A DNA stretch of 64,000 nucleotides from JBKHYG01 sp046565595 (GTDB lineage Bacteria > Actinomycetota > AC-67). Position 1 is the first letter of the stretch. Each line of letters opens with the position of its first letter. The stretch lies in contig JBKHYG010000021.1 in the NCBI GenBank assembly GCA_046565595.1, positions 1 to 64,000 of the forward strand, written 5' to 3'. The position numbers and the translations under genes were made by a program. Under the pieces are notes generated by a model that saw only the letters and a program-made list of their open reading frames with translations, was not told the DNA's origin and did not search any database. Below, piece by piece: positions 34,417 to 43,608 of this stretch.

Positions 34417-35598
34417 CCAATCGTCGAGGGCCTCCGCTGCTTCTCGAGCCTCTTCGGCATCGTCGAATATCAGTCTCACGGCGATCGCAGAATCCGAGCG
34501 CGACCGGACGGTCTCGTAGCGGCCTCCTCCCCACCCCTCCCCCACCTTCACTGCGACCCCTTCGGTCAACCCGGTCCCCAGTTCCGAGTCTCCGTCGATC
34601 GTTGTGACGAGATCGAACATCCCGAAGGCTCCGGTCGAGACCCGCTCTATGCCTTCCAAGGAGGCGAACGGCCCGACCGGGATCGCCTTCTCGCGGGAGA
34701 GGTAGCGCTGCGGGTCGTAGATCTGCTCGCTCGTGGTGGGCGGTTCTTGGTAGGCGCGGTTGACCAACGCCCAGCCTTCGTGCTCGAGGAGTGCCCCGAC
34801 GAACCTCTCCCCCATCTCGTAGGGGAATCTCGTGCTATCGACCAGGAACTCAGGTGCATCCACATCGAAGTCTTCGGCTTCGAAGTCCCGCAGCATCTGC
34901 TGGCGTTCGGCGGCGGTCATGAAGCGTCGCATCCAGCGAACCGCGGTGATGTCCGCATCACCCTCGGATAGCGCCTGCATCGCGAGGCCAGCGTCGTAGC
35001 TTTCCCGATCCTCGAAGAGCTCTTCGAGCACCGACAGTTCGAAGTGTTGATCCACCAAGGCATGAGCAAGTTCGTGGGCTGCATAGAAGCGACCAGCCTG
35101 CGACAGCTCTCCGCCGCGTTCGGTCGTCACGAAGAAGTGGCGGTCCTCGGGTCGGTAGAAGCCAGCGATCGTGCCCGAGTAGAACTCGCGCAGGATCTCG
35201 ACGAGGTTCGCGTCATCAGAGAGCAGGCCTAGATGCCTAAGCGAGAGGGCATCGGCCTCCAGTTCCGACGGGTCAACATCCTGGTCGATCTGTTGGTTGA
35301 TGATCTGCCTCATCCCTGCCCTGGTGATCACCTTGACGGTGAAGGCCCCGGTGAACCGCAGCCCTCGGATGCGCTCGACCTGTTGAGCGATACTGCGGAT
35401 GGCCGGAGGAAGATCCTCCAGCGGCGACACCGCCGGGGGCTCCTCCCCTGGAGGCTGCGTGGTCGCCGAAGGCAAGGGAGGCAACGGCGGAAGCGGCTCG
35501 AGCGTCGAGGGGCGCAGTACCGTCAGCCTGAAGATCGAGCCCAGTAACGCTGCGGCGGCGAGCAGGGCTATGACCCCTCGCGCCCGGCCCCAGATCAT
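34231..35598 (-). CDS. Membrane-anchored HExxH putative metallopeptidase, last gene of the proteasome operon
   Basis: 455 residues: an N-terminal membrane anchor (VIALLAAAALLGSIFRLTV), a Pro-rich linker, then a domain with the zinc-binding motif AAHELAHALVDQHFE (about residue 175) and a downstream glutamate in ALSEGDADITAVRWM that could be the third ligand. The family is not one I can name, but this layout recurs in uncharacterised actinobacterial HExxH proteins. It starts with ATG 35598, overlapping the prcA stop, so it is translationally coupled to the proteasome core. The C-terminal 62 codons lie antisense to lgt. The catalytic role is inferred from the motif only. Confidence 0.75.
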   Translation of the reverse strand: MIWGRARGVIALLAAAALLGSIFRLTVLRPSTLEPLPPLPPLPSATTQPPGEEPPAVSPLEDLPPAIRSIAQQVERIRGLRFTGAFTVKVITRAGMRQIINQQIDQDVDPSELEADALSLRHLGLLSDDANLVEILREFYSGTIAGFYRPEDRHFFVTTERGGELSQAGRFYAAHELAHALVDQHFELSVLEELFEDRESYDAGLAMQALSEGDADITAVRWMRRFMTAAERQQMLRDFEAEDFDVDAPEFLVDSTRFPYEMGERFVGALLEHEGWALVNRAYQEPPTTSEQIYDPQRYLSREKAIPVGPFASLEGIERVSTGAFGMFDLVTTIDGDSELGTGLTEGVAVKVGEGWGGGRYETVRSRSDSAIAVRLIFDDAEEAREAAEALDDWLAARIPGGTDRVIPGGIARSGPNTAGSFFREAAKIGLVVGDDSRLVQRLIQRERVAASRAA

Positions 35599-36284
35599 CC
35601 CTGCAGCAACTGTGCGATCTCGGGCGACTCGAGGCGCCTGAAGGCGCGTCGCGGCGCTTCACGAGCCAGCAGCGCAACCTCCAATGCGTCCGGATCGAGC
35701 TCGCGTTCCTCTCCGGATGCGCTCTTCAAGGCCTCGATCCCAAGCTTGGTTGCCGCAGGTAGATCGAGGCCGGGCTGATAACCCTGGCTGAGCAGATCGA
35801 CGAGGGCCTCAGCGTGGCCTCCCATGGCCATGAAACCGGTCTCGTCGTAGAGGCTGCCGTCGTAGACGACCCGATATAGCTCGTCACGATCCTGGGTCGC
35901 CCCCACCTGGGCGACGAGCACCTCTACCTCGAAGGGCTTCATCTGTTCGGTGAAGACCGATCCGATCGCCTGTGCGTACGCGTTCGCGATCGCCTTGGCG
36001 GTCACATCCTCGCGGCCGTAGGAGTACCCCTTCATGTCTGCCAGCCGAACACCAGCTATCCGCAGGTTCTCGAACTCGTTGTACTTGCCGACCGCAGCGA
36101 AAGCGATACGGTCGTACAGTTCGCCGATCTTGTGAAGCGTGGCACTGGGGTTCTCTGCGACGATCAGGATGCCAGGCGCGGATTCGATGGCGACGATCGA
36201 ACGCCCCCTCGCGATCCCTTTCCGCGCGTAGTCCGCGCGGTCCTTCATCACCTGCTCTGGCGAAACATAGTAAGGCATCGCCAT
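35595..36284 (-). CDS. prcA: Proteasome subunit alpha
   Basis: This forms the outer rings of the 20S core particle and gates substrate entry. The N-terminus MPYYVSPEQVMKDRADYARKGIARGR is the conserved alpha-type H0 region, and AIESAPGILIVAENPS follows. Its 229 residues are normal. It overlaps prcB by 1 nt and the downstream membrane peptidase gene by 4 nt. Confidence 0.97.
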   Translation of the reverse strand: MAMPYYVSPEQVMKDRADYARKGIARGRSIVAIESAPGILIVAENPSATLHKIGELYDRIAFAAVGKYNEFENLRIAGVRLADMKGYSYGREDVTAKAIANAYAQAIGSVFTEQMKPFEVEVLVAQVGATQDRDELYRVVYDGSLYDETGFMAMGGHAEALVDLLSQGYQPGLDLPAATKLGIEALKSASGEERELDPDALEVALLAREAPRRAFRRLESPEIAQLLQG

Positions 36285-37084
36285 CAGAGGGCTCCCTCAT
36301 CTGCGAGCTCTGCGGTTATCGTCGCCAGGGTGGCGTCGGGCACGCGCAGGTACCCATCCGATGTGACGGTCGCCACGATCGGGAAGATGCCGCGCACCAG
36401 GTCGGGTCCTCCGGTCGCGGCGTCCTCCTGAGCAGCGTCTGCCAGCGCACGGACCGCCAACTTGATCGCGTCGTCGTTCGCGATCCCTGGCTTCCACTCA
36501 CGACGCAGCGTACCTCGGGCATGCACCCCGCCCGAGCCGGTCGCATGGAACTGGGTCTCCTCGTAACGGCCGCCCACCGCGTCGTAGCGGTATATCCGAC
36601 CCTCACCTCGACGATCGTCATAGCCGGAGAAGACCGGGACGACGACCAACCCTTGCATGGCCATCGGGAAGTTGGCCCGGATCATCTGCGCCAACCGGTT
36701 TGCCTTGCCTTCCAGCGAGAGGTTCTCACCTTCTAGTTTCTCGTAATGCTCGAGCTCGGTCTGGAAGAGCCGCACCATCTCGATCGCAGGTCCGGCAGCG
36801 CCCGCGATCGCGACCGCCGAGAACCGATCGGCAGGGAACACCTTCTCCATCTTCCGGTCCGCGATCGTGTGGCCCTCGGTGGCCCGTCTGTCACCCGCAA
36901 CGACGACACCGTCTGAGGTGACCATGGCGAGGATGGTCGTACCTTCGGGGAAGGTCACCATGCCGCCGGGGCTCTGGGGATGTGTGGCCTCAGGCGTGAC
37001 CGTCCGCAGTAGATCCACGAAGGACGGGTTTGGTTCGAACGAGAACGCGGCCTTGGTCCAGGCCGTCGGGAAGTCCTTGCTCAC
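36284..37084 (-). CDS. prcB: Proteasome subunit beta
   Basis: The catalytic subunit of the 20S core. A 48-residue propeptide precedes the active-site threonine T49 (EG/TTILAM), which becomes the N-terminus after autocleavage. The motif [12 protein letters not shown] is typical. Its start overlaps the pup stop (ATGA), matching the pup-prcB-prcA order of other actinobacteria. Confidence 0.97.
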   Translation of the reverse strand: MSKDFPTAWTKAAFSFEPNPSFVDLLRTVTPEATHPQSPGGMVTFPEGTTILAMVTSDGVVVAGDRRATEGHTIADRKMEKVFPADRFSAVAIAGAAGPAIEMVRLFQTELEHYEKLEGENLSLEGKANRLAQMIRANFPMAMQGLVVVPVFSGYDDRRGEGRIYRYDAVGGRYEETQFHATGSGGVHARGTLRREWKPGIANDDAIKLAVRALADAAQEDAATGGPDLVRGIFPIVATVTSDGYLRVPDATLATITAELADEGAL

Positions 37085-37272
37085 TGGCCGCCCTTCTGGA
37101 CATAGGACCTGACGAATTCCTCGGCGTTGGTCTCCAACACCTCATCGATCTCGTCGAGGATGTCGTCCAGGTCTTCCTTCAGATCTTCAGCGGTTTCGGT
37201 CGCCTCTGGGGCGTCCTCGACCTGCTGGTCTGCGGTCTCACCCTGTGTCTTCTTCTGGCGTTGTTCAGCCAT
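37081..37272 (-). CDS. pup: Prokaryotic ubiquitin-like protein Pup
   Basis: 63 residues, highly acidic and disordered, with the conserved C-terminal helix ([21 protein letters not shown]) and the ending YVQKGGQ. The terminal Gln must be deamidated by Dop before ligation by PafA. A GAGGTGA ribosome site precedes the ATG. Confidence 0.97.
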   Translation of the reverse strand: MAEQRQKKTQGETADQQVEDAPEATETAEDLKEDLDDILDEIDEVLETNAEEFVRSYVQKGGQ

Positions 37273-37301
37273 GGTTCACCTCGCTGTGATGGACACCCAT
37301 C

Positions 37302-38804
37302 CTACGAGCGTGGAGGGACATCGCCCGGCGCGCCGCGTAGGGCCGCCACCAAAGCTTCGGCATCCTCGGCCTGCTCGAGGATCTCACCGACCATCTCCTC
37401 GGTCCCCTTCAACGGCTCGTGCATGGGCAGCCTCTGCAGCCGGTCGCCGCCCAGATCGAAGATGATCGAGTCCCACGAGGCGGCCGCGACCCGGTCCCCG
37501 AACCTCTCCAGGACCTTGCCCCGGAAGTAGGCGCGGGTGTCGTTCGGCGGCTCGGTCATCGCTCGATCAACAGATGCGTCGTCGGTCAGGCGCTCGAGCT
37601 TGCCGCTGCGTTCCAGGACATAAGAGATGCCCTTGCTACGACGGACATCGTGGTACTGCAGATCCAGCATATGCAGCTTGGCGTGACGAGCATCCAGCGA
37701 GTGCTTCTCCCGATACTCCTGCAAGACCTTGTATTTCGCGACCCAATCGATCGTCCTAGACATGCTCATCGGATCTCGTTCGAGTCCAGCGAGGGCCTCC
37801 TCCCAGCGCCTGAGTATGTCCGGACCCCAGTCAGGGAGGTCGGCTCGGGTCGCCCATTTCGAGACGGACTCATGCAAGAGCCACTGGACCTGGACGGGCG
37901 TCATCGAACGGCCGTCCTTCAACCGGATCTGCTCGGCGCAGGTTATGTCTCGAGAGATGCGGCGCAGCGTCGCGACAGGCTTGTCGATGTGGAGGTCTTC
38001 GGGAGCCTGATCATCCTCGAGCATGGACAGGATCAAGGCTGTCACACCCGTCTTCAGCCAGGTCGCTACCTCGCTCATGTTCGCATCGCCGATGATCACA
38101 TGCAGGCGCCGGTACTTCTCCGGATCCGCATGCGGTTCGTCGCGCGTGTTGACGATCGGCCGCTTGAGCGTGGTCTCAAGTCCGACCTCGACCTCGAAGA
38201 AGTCTGCCCTCTGGCTGATCCGGTACGGCTGTTCCTCGTCTCGGTCGGTGAGCAGGCCGGCACCCAGGTAGACCTGACGGGTCACGAAGTGCGGGATCAT
38301 CAGCTCCACGATCGCCGGGAACGGGATCTGCCGCGAGACCAGATAGTTCTCGTGACAGCCGTAGGAGACCCCCTTGTTGTCGGTGTTGTTCTTGTAGACC
38401 AGGAACCTGCGGCCGTCGGGGAAGCGCGCACCAGCCATCTCGATGGCTGATTCCATGATCCGCTCCCCCGCCCGGTCGTGTACGACGAGGTCGTAAGGGT
38501 CGGTGCATTCGGGGGTCGAGTACTCCGGGTGGGCATGATCGACATAGAAGCGCGCACCGTTGGTCAGAACGACGCTCGCCAGCCCTAGATCCTCATCGGT
38601 CGGAGCATCCAAGAGAACCGCGGTCTCGAACCCTCGAGCGTCCCGCAGGGGATGTTCATCTTCGAAGTCCCACCGGATGCGTCGGAGCTCGCCCGCGTAC
38701 GAGGTCACCACCGCGCTGGATGCGGTGACCGGGTTCCAGTCCTCGACACCGGTTACGGTGATGCCGTATTCGGTCTCGATCCCAAGGATCTTCGGGATGG
38801 CCAC
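37302..38804 (-). CDS. dop: Deamidase/depupylase of Pup (Dop)
   Basis: This PafA paralogue deamidates the Pup C-terminal glutamine and removes Pup from substrates. The glutamine-synthetase-like fold starts ILGIETEYGITVTG, and [20 protein letters not shown] and [17 protein letters not shown] are conserved. It is 500 residues, longer than PafA as expected. The start is GTG 38804, 10 nt after the arc stop; a TAGGCT box overlapping that stop lies 7 nt upstream and may give a separate leaderless transcript. Confidence 0.95.
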   Translation of the reverse strand: MAIPKILGIETEYGITVTGVEDWNPVTASSAVVTSYAGELRRIRWDFEDEHPLRDARGFETAVLLDAPTDEDLGLASVVLTNGARFYVDHAHPEYSTPECTDPYDLVVHDRAGERIMESAIEMAGARFPDGRRFLVYKNNTDNKGVSYGCHENYLVSRQIPFPAIVELMIPHFVTRQVYLGAGLLTDRDEEQPYRISQRADFFEVEVGLETTLKRPIVNTRDEPHADPEKYRRLHVIIGDANMSEVATWLKTGVTALILSMLEDDQAPEDLHIDKPVATLRRISRDITCAEQIRLKDGRSMTPVQVQWLLHESVSKWATRADLPDWGPDILRRWEEALAGLERDPMSMSRTIDWVAKYKVLQEYREKHSLDARHAKLHMLDLQYHDVRRSKGISYVLERSGKLERLTDDASVDRAMTEPPNDTRAYFRGKVLERFGDRVAAASWDSIIFDLGGDRLQRLPMHEPLKGTEEMVGEILEQAEDAEALVAALRGAPGDVPPRS

Positions 38805-38811
38805 GCGTCAG

Positions 38812-38817
38812 AGCCTA
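38812..38817 (-). promoter_or_regulatory. Putative leaderless -10 box of dop
   Basis: On the minus strand TAGGCT lies 7 nt before GTG 38804 and overlaps the arc stop codon. It could allow dop-pup-prcBA to be transcribed apart from arc. Confidence 0.3.
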
Positions 38818-40566
38818 GAGGTACTGCCCCGTGTTTATGTTCTCGATGGACTTCGCACCCTTGTCGGTCTCACCCTGGCTGACGAGCGTACGGACATACA
38901 CGATCCGTTCACCCTTCTTACCCGAGATCCGAGCCCAGTCATCGGGGTTGGTCGTGTTAGGCAGATCCTCGTTCTCCTTGAACTCCGCACGGATCGCGTG
39001 GATCAGGTCCTCGGTACGGATGCCCTTGATGTTGGTCTCGAGGAACCGCTTGATCGCGTCCTTCTTGGCGCGCGCAACGATGTTCTCGATCATCGCACCC
39101 GAGTTGAAGTCCTTGAAGTAGAGGATCTCCTTATCCCCGTTGGCATAGGTCACCTCGAGGAAACGGTTGGAGTCGTCCTCGGCGTACATGCGCTCGACCG
39201 TCTCCTCGATCATGCGCTCGATCAACTTCTCGCGTCCGCCGGCGACCTGCGTCTCCTCCTCGGCGAGCGGTAGCCCTTCGGTCAGGTAGATCTTCAGGAT
39301 CTGCGCCGCGCCGTCACGGTCGGGGCGTTCGATCTTGATCTTCACATCGAGTCGGCCTGGCCGAAGGATCGCGGGATCGATCATGTCTTCACGGTTGGAG
39401 GCGCCGATCACGATCACATTGCTCAGCGTCTCCACCCCGTCGATCTCGGCCAGCAGCTGCGGGACGATCGTGTTCTCCACATCGCTGCTGACACCGCTGC
39501 CTCGCGTGCGGAACAGCGAATCCATCTCATCAAAGAACACGATGACCGGATGGCCCTCGTCGCTCTTCTCCTTGGCGCGTTGGAATATCTCGCGGATCTG
39601 GCGTTCGGTCTCGCCGACATACTTGTTCAGCAGTTCGGGGCCCTTGATGTTCAGGAAGTACGCCTTGCCGCTGTGCTCGTCGTTCGCATCAGCCATCCGC
39701 TTCGCCAGCGAGTTCGCCACCGCTTTCGCGATCAAGGTCTTGCCGCATCCCGGTGGCCCGTACAGCAGCACACCCTTGGGTGGCTTGAGCTCATGTTCGA
39801 CGAACAGTTCGGCATGCAGGAACGGCAACTCGACCGCATCCATGATCTGTTCGATCTGCGGACCCAGTCCGCCGATGTCCTCGTAGGAGATATCTGGAAC
39901 CTCTTCCAGGACCAGTTCCTCGACCTCGGCTCTCGGGAGTCGCTCGTAGGCGTATGCGCTGCGAGGTTCGACCATCAACTTGTCCCCGGCCTTCAACGGC
40001 AGATGCTGCAGAGGTTCGGCCAGGTAGACGACCCGCTCGTCGTCGGTGTGTCCTACGACGATGGCACGCTCGGTATCGAGGACCTCTTTGAGGCTCATCA
40101 CCTCACCGACCATCTCGAAGCCGACCGCCGCGACAGCGTTCATCGCCTCGTTCAAGATGACCTCTTGGCCTCGAGCCAGGCTCTTCGGGTCTAGGTCCAC
40201 GGCGACATTGACCCGCAGTTTGCGGCCGGAAGTGACGATGTCGATGCTTCCATCCTCGTTCGTCTGAAGGTAGACGCCGAACCCCGATGGGGGTTGCGTC
40301 AGTTTCTCGACCTCATCCTTCAGCGCCTCGACCTGCTCACGGATCTCGGTTAGAGCACCGACGAGCCGCTCGTTCTGAGACTGCGCGCGCACCAGCCGTT
40401 CCCGCGTGTCATCCAGCCGTTGCTCGAGGAGTCGTACCTCGCGGGCGGGCGTTCCTAGGCGCTCGCGGAGGAGCTCAGCCTCTTCGCGCAGCTGGTCGAC
40501 CTCGTGCTGGAGTTCGGCGACGCGGTCGCGGTCACCGTCTGCTCCAGGCTCTTGACGCCTTGCCAC
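38815..40566 (-). CDS. arc: Proteasome-associated AAA ATPase (ARC/Mpa)
   Basis: This hexameric unfoldase recognises pupylated proteins and feeds them to the 20S core. A coiled coil (about residues 12-90) binds Pup, then two OB domains follow. The AAA module has Walker A GPPGCGKT (residues 270-277) and Walker [13 protein letters not shown]. The C-terminus GQYL is the tail that docks into the alpha ring. The start is GTG 40566 with AGAGGAG 5 nt upstream; a longer version from an upstream ATG would lack a ribosome site. It lies 77 nt downstream of trmI. Confidence 0.97.
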   Translation of the reverse strand: MARRQEPGADGDRDRVAELQHEVDQLREEAELLRERLGTPAREVRLLEQRLDDTRERLVRAQSQNERLVGALTEIREQVEALKDEVEKLTQPPSGFGVYLQTNEDGSIDIVTSGRKLRVNVAVDLDPKSLARGQEVILNEAMNAVAAVGFEMVGEVMSLKEVLDTERAIVVGHTDDERVVYLAEPLQHLPLKAGDKLMVEPRSAYAYERLPRAEVEELVLEEVPDISYEDIGGLGPQIEQIMDAVELPFLHAELFVEHELKPPKGVLLYGPPGCGKTLIAKAVANSLAKRMADANDEHSGKAYFLNIKGPELLNKYVGETERQIREIFQRAKEKSDEGHPVIVFFDEMDSLFRTRGSGVSSDVENTIVPQLLAEIDGVETLSNVIVIGASNREDMIDPAILRPGRLDVKIKIERPDRDGAAQILKIYLTEGLPLAEEETQVAGGREKLIERMIEETVERMYAEDDSNRFLEVTYANGDKEILYFKDFNSGAMIENIVARAKKDAIKRFLETNIKGIRTEDLIHAIRAEFKENEDLPNTTNPDDWARISGKKGERIVYVRTLVSQGETDKGAKSIENINTGQYL

Positions 40567-40643
40567 GGCTGCTCCTCTCCGTCGGATCGGTCGAACCGAC
40601 ATGATGACTCGATCCGGCAAGATCTGGTCATCGATGCGAACGA

Positions 40644-41465
40644 TTATAGGTTCGGGTCCGTTCCATCCCGGCTTGAGGGAGCATCCGTACCGGCCAGTAA
40701 CCGGGCGATGGTCAGGAAGCCCGTGTGCCCAACCATCCGATGATCAGGACGAACGCTGCGTCCTTCCACATGCCAGGTGCGTATGAGAGTTTCCGAAGTG
40801 ATTATGTCGATGAAGCCCAGACGGCGCAGGGTGGCGACCGTCTCTTGCACCTGGGTGGTCGAGGGCACATAGGCGCAGAAGATGCCTCCGGGCCGCAGCA
40901 GCACCTCCGCACGCTCGGCGACGCGCCAAGGCTCGGGCAGGTCAAGGACCACTCGATCGCTCGGTTCGCTCGGCTCGTAACTGGTGATATCTCCGACCAG
41001 CAACTGCAGTTCGTCCGGGACCGAACCGAGCATCGCGACGATGTTCGACTCGGCCCTGCGGGCATGATCCTCACGCTGCTCGAGGCTCACGACCCTCCCG
41101 TTCGGGCCGACCGCGCGCACCAGCGCCATCGTCAACGCCCCGCTGCCGGTGCCGGCCTCCAAGACGGACACCCCCGGTGCGATGTCCGCTCCGACGATGA
41201 TGCTGCCGATATCCTTGGGGTAGACGACCTGAGCGCCACGCGGCATCTTCACGATGACATCGCTGAGCGTCGGACGCACGACCGTAACCTTGCTTCCACC
41301 CGACAGCGTCAGCCTGGTGCCCTCTTCGATCCCGATGACATCATCATGGGATACGAATCCTGCGTGCGTGTGGAACTGCTGCCCCTTCTTCAGGGTCACC
41401 AGGTAGCGCCTGTCTCTGCCATCCAGGAACAGCGCTCGTTCGCCATCACGCAGAGGGCCTCTCAT
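40644..41465 (-). CDS. trmI: tRNA (adenine-58-N1)-methyltransferase TrmI
   Basis: This makes m1A58 in the tRNA T-loop. The family N-terminal beta domain is followed by a Rossmann methyltransferase with the SAM motif [15 protein letters not shown] and the catalytic-region motif VVLDLPEPW. 273 residues. In M. tuberculosis the gene (Rv2118c) also lies beside the mpa region. It overlaps the M50 peptidase gene upstream (ATGA). The longer open frame upstream is a shadow. Confidence 0.94.
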   Translation of the reverse strand: MRGPLRDGERALFLDGRDRRYLVTLKKGQQFHTHAGFVSHDDVIGIEEGTRLTLSGGSKVTVVRPTLSDVIVKMPRGAQVVYPKDIGSIIVGADIAPGVSVLEAGTGSGALTMALVRAVGPNGRVVSLEQREDHARRAESNIVAMLGSVPDELQLLVGDITSYEPSEPSDRVVLDLPEPWRVAERAEVLLRPGGIFCAYVPSTTQVQETVATLRRLGFIDIITSETLIRTWHVEGRSVRPDHRMVGHTGFLTIARLLAGTDAPSSRDGTDPNL

Positions 41466-42235
41466 CGTGGGTCGTCGCCTCCTTCGGTCTCTTCGGCCAC
41501 ACCTGCAGCGGAGAACAGGAAGGTGCCGATCAGCATCGTCCATAGACCCCCTGCGTCCGGGCTCGATCCGCGCCCCAGAGGTTCGAGCAGAACGAAGACG
41601 CCAAGCACGATCAGTCCCGTGGCGAAGGCTCGAGCTACGCGGGCGGCCCAGCGGGTTGCGCGGCCTCGTGCCCCGGTCACACGCCAAAGTATCGAACGCA
41701 GGATGCGCCCTCCATCCATCGGGAACGCAGGGATCAGGTTGAACACGGCGAGGGCGAGGTTGATCCACGCGTAGGCGCCCCAAGCGCCGCTCAGTCCCTC
41801 GGCTGCGGGCTCCAAGGTGCGCGCGATACCCGCGAGCGTGGTCGCTACGACCAGAGAGAGGATCGGGCCAGCGATCGCGACCTGATATTCGATCTGGGGC
41901 CGCTTGGCTAGCCCCACGATCTGACTGACGCCTCCGAAGGCGAACAGCGTGATCTGGTCACATCTCATGCCGTGGGCGCGTGCTACGAGAGCATGTGCAA
42001 GCTCGTGGGCCACGATGCTGGCTGCTACCGGGATCACCGAGACGAGGGCAGCGACGACCAACACCGTCCTAGATGAGCCGCGGAACAGCGGCAGCGCGAT
42101 CACGGGGTAGGTGAACAGCGTCAGGATCATGACGCTCAGCAACCACGAAGGATGGATGACCAGCGGGATGCCGGAGAGGCTGAAGAGGCGGAAGCCCTCG
42201 GCGGGCGGCCGCGGGGAGCGCGGTCCCTTCGCCAT
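41462..42235 (-). CDS. M50 family site-2-type intramembrane metalloprotease
   Basis: 257 residues with about six transmembrane helices. Zinc motif HELAHAL is in helix 2 (about residue 77), and the third ligand is in NLIPAFPMDGGRILR. The size and lack of PDZ or CBS domains fit the SpoIVFB/Rv2625c-like group. The substrate is unknown. It starts at ATG 42235 with a TAACAT box 7 nt upstream and is coupled to trmI. Confidence 0.9.
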   Translation of the reverse strand: MAKGPRSPRPPAEGFRLFSLSGIPLVIHPSWLLSVMILTLFTYPVIALPLFRGSSRTVLVVAALVSVIPVAASIVAHELAHALVARAHGMRCDQITLFAFGGVSQIVGLAKRPQIEYQVAIAGPILSLVVATTLAGIARTLEPAAEGLSGAWGAYAWINLALAVFNLIPAFPMDGGRILRSILWRVTGARGRATRWAARVARAFATGLIVLGVFVLLEPLGRGSSPDAGGLWTMLIGTFLFSAAGVAEETEGGDDPR

Positions 42236-42242
42236 GTGGGCG

Positions 42243-42248
42243 ATGTTA
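42243..42248 (-). promoter_or_regulatory. Putative leaderless -10 box of the M50-trmI operon
   Basis: On the minus strand this reads TAACAT, 7 nt before ATG 42235. The remaining gap to 42357 shows no gene. Confidence 0.4.
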
Positions 42249-42357
42249 GTCGCCTGCTGAGGTGGGTTCCGCGGGATCCGCGGCGATCTAGTTCCTTTCA
42301 GGGCCGCGCCAGGTCCTCACTTCGAACCGGCCGCACACCCCGCTAGAACCCTGCCCC

Positions 42358-43134
42358 TCAGAGTTTCTGCCAGATCACCAACACGCCGGCGATGTCTCCG
42401 GCATCGAGGGTCCGCATATGCGTGCTCCCCCGGTAGGTCCATCTGTACATGGTCTGTGTGTGTCGCCCCGCGTCACTTAGCGCGAAGGGCCAAGAGGTCG
42501 TCTTATTGCCGATGTCGTCGAGTCCCAGGGCGTGCCCGAGCTCATGGGTGATGACCGATTGGACATCTAGCCATGCTGCCGTCGCAGTGCCGATGGTGCC
42601 ACTGGCTTCGCCCGCTAGTGCTTCGACGCCGGAAGCCTGCTTCCAGGTCTCGGTCTTGTTCAAGACGATGTCTACCTCGACGATCGAGTGGGCAGCTCGA
42701 CCTGAGGATCCTTCGAACCAGATGCAAGCGACCGCAGCCGCCCCAGGTATCCCGCAACTGTTCGGGTTCCCCCAGGAGATCGTGTTCTTCCCATCGCGAC
42801 CGAAGCCGCTGCTGGTCGTCCCACCGTAGGTGAAAGCGTTCCCGGAGGGCCATGCCATGTTCCACGCATCGAGCGAGCCTTCGACCGCAGCGAGGAAGTC
42901 TGCGTTCGCTACCTTGGATCCGCTGGTATCTGCGAGGAAACTCATCGGCACGGAGGCCGGATACTCGCGGCAGGTTCGGAACAGAAGGCCTGGCGTGTCG
43001 GGCGTGCATTCGTGTGAGGCCTTCACGGCGCCGGTGGCCGATCCGAGCACAGCCGTCGGTGCCGCCGCTAGAGCGAGGACCGCAAGCCCAGCGACCATCC
43101 TGGTCGCGAACTTGGAGGTACTGCGCTCTGTCAT
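42358..43134 (-). CDS. Secreted matrixin-like zinc metalloprotease
   Basis: 258 residues with a Sec signal peptide (MVAGLAVLALAAAPTAVLG). The metzincin zinc motif HELGHALGLDD (HExxHxxGxxD) is near residue 195. This Asp variant of the third ligand occurs in several bacterial families. Two cysteine pairs may stabilise it. It begins 10 nt after a tiny gene that also starts MTER, suggesting co-transcription. The substrate is unknown. Confidence 0.85.
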   Translation of the reverse strand: MTERSTSKFATRMVAGLAVLALAAAPTAVLGSATGAVKASHECTPDTPGLLFRTCREYPASVPMSFLADTSGSKVANADFLAAVEGSLDAWNMAWPSGNAFTYGGTTSSGFGRDGKNTISWGNPNSCGIPGAAAVACIWFEGSSGRAAHSIVEVDIVLNKTETWKQASGVEALAGEASGTIGTATAAWLDVQSVITHELGHALGLDDIGNKTTSWPFALSDAGRHTQTMYRWTYRGSTHMRTLDAGDIAGVLVIWQKL

Positions 43135-43144
43135 GTCGGTTCCG

Positions 43145-43303
43145 TCAGCGGGTCGCGAGCATCGTCTCGACGGCGTTCAGAGCCTTCGAGCGCACACGCT
43201 CTAGCCGCAGCATCGCCTCGGCGAGCCGGCGGTCGAGGTCGTCATCGTTCGGGCGCGCGAAAGCCTCCTGCGCTGAACGCTGGTTGCGATCCCTCTCAGT
43301 CAT
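43145..43303 (-). CDS. Predicted 52-residue charged helical protein
   Basis: A short frame reading MTERDRNQRSAQEAFARPND, then a Leu/Arg/Glu-rich helix (RRLAEAMLRLERVRSKAL), ending LATR. A GGGGA ribosome-like site precedes the ATG. It sits 10 nt upstream of the matrixin gene on the same strand. No family is recognised. The regular amphipathic helix and the codon bias support coding, but it is short. Confidence 0.5.
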   Translation of the reverse strand: MTERDRNQRSAQEAFARPNDDDLDRRLAEAMLRLERVRSKALNAVETMLATR

Positions 43304-43608
43304 ATTCCCCATCTCCCCATCAGTGCCCCGAAGGGCTGTCGGTCACGGTGCCTTCGCTCCTCCCATGAGCTGGGGTCCGTGTTCCCTCTCGACACTGATA
43401 ACGAGCCCGAGGCTTGAGCGTTCGGGGTGCGTGCAAGGAGTTTCGCAGAAAGGTTCCTCACGAAAGGGAACATCCCTGCTTCCGAGACATCTCGGGTGTG
43501 CACCGCCGTGAGCGAGGATCTTCGCGGAAACCGACATCAACACCGCGGAAGCGGTCCCCGTGGGGACCGCTTCCAACTTCTGCGCACCACCGCAGAGGTT
43601 CTTGGTGG
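43304..43608. other. Intergenic stretch without a recognised gene
   Basis: About 300 nt between the tiny gene and the anti-sigma-like gene. It holds the strong hairpin at 43547-43574, reported separately. No convincing open frame with a ribosome site was found. The promoter of the small gene and protease should lie here but is not obvious. Confidence 0.6.
43547..43574 (-). terminator. Strong hairpin terminator behind the anti-sigma-like gene
   Basis: A perfect 13-bp stem GGAAGCGGTCCCC / GGGGACCGCTTCC with a 2-nt centre (GT) begins about 35 nt after the stop at 43609. There is no U-run, which is common for actinobacterial terminators. Confidence 0.7.
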
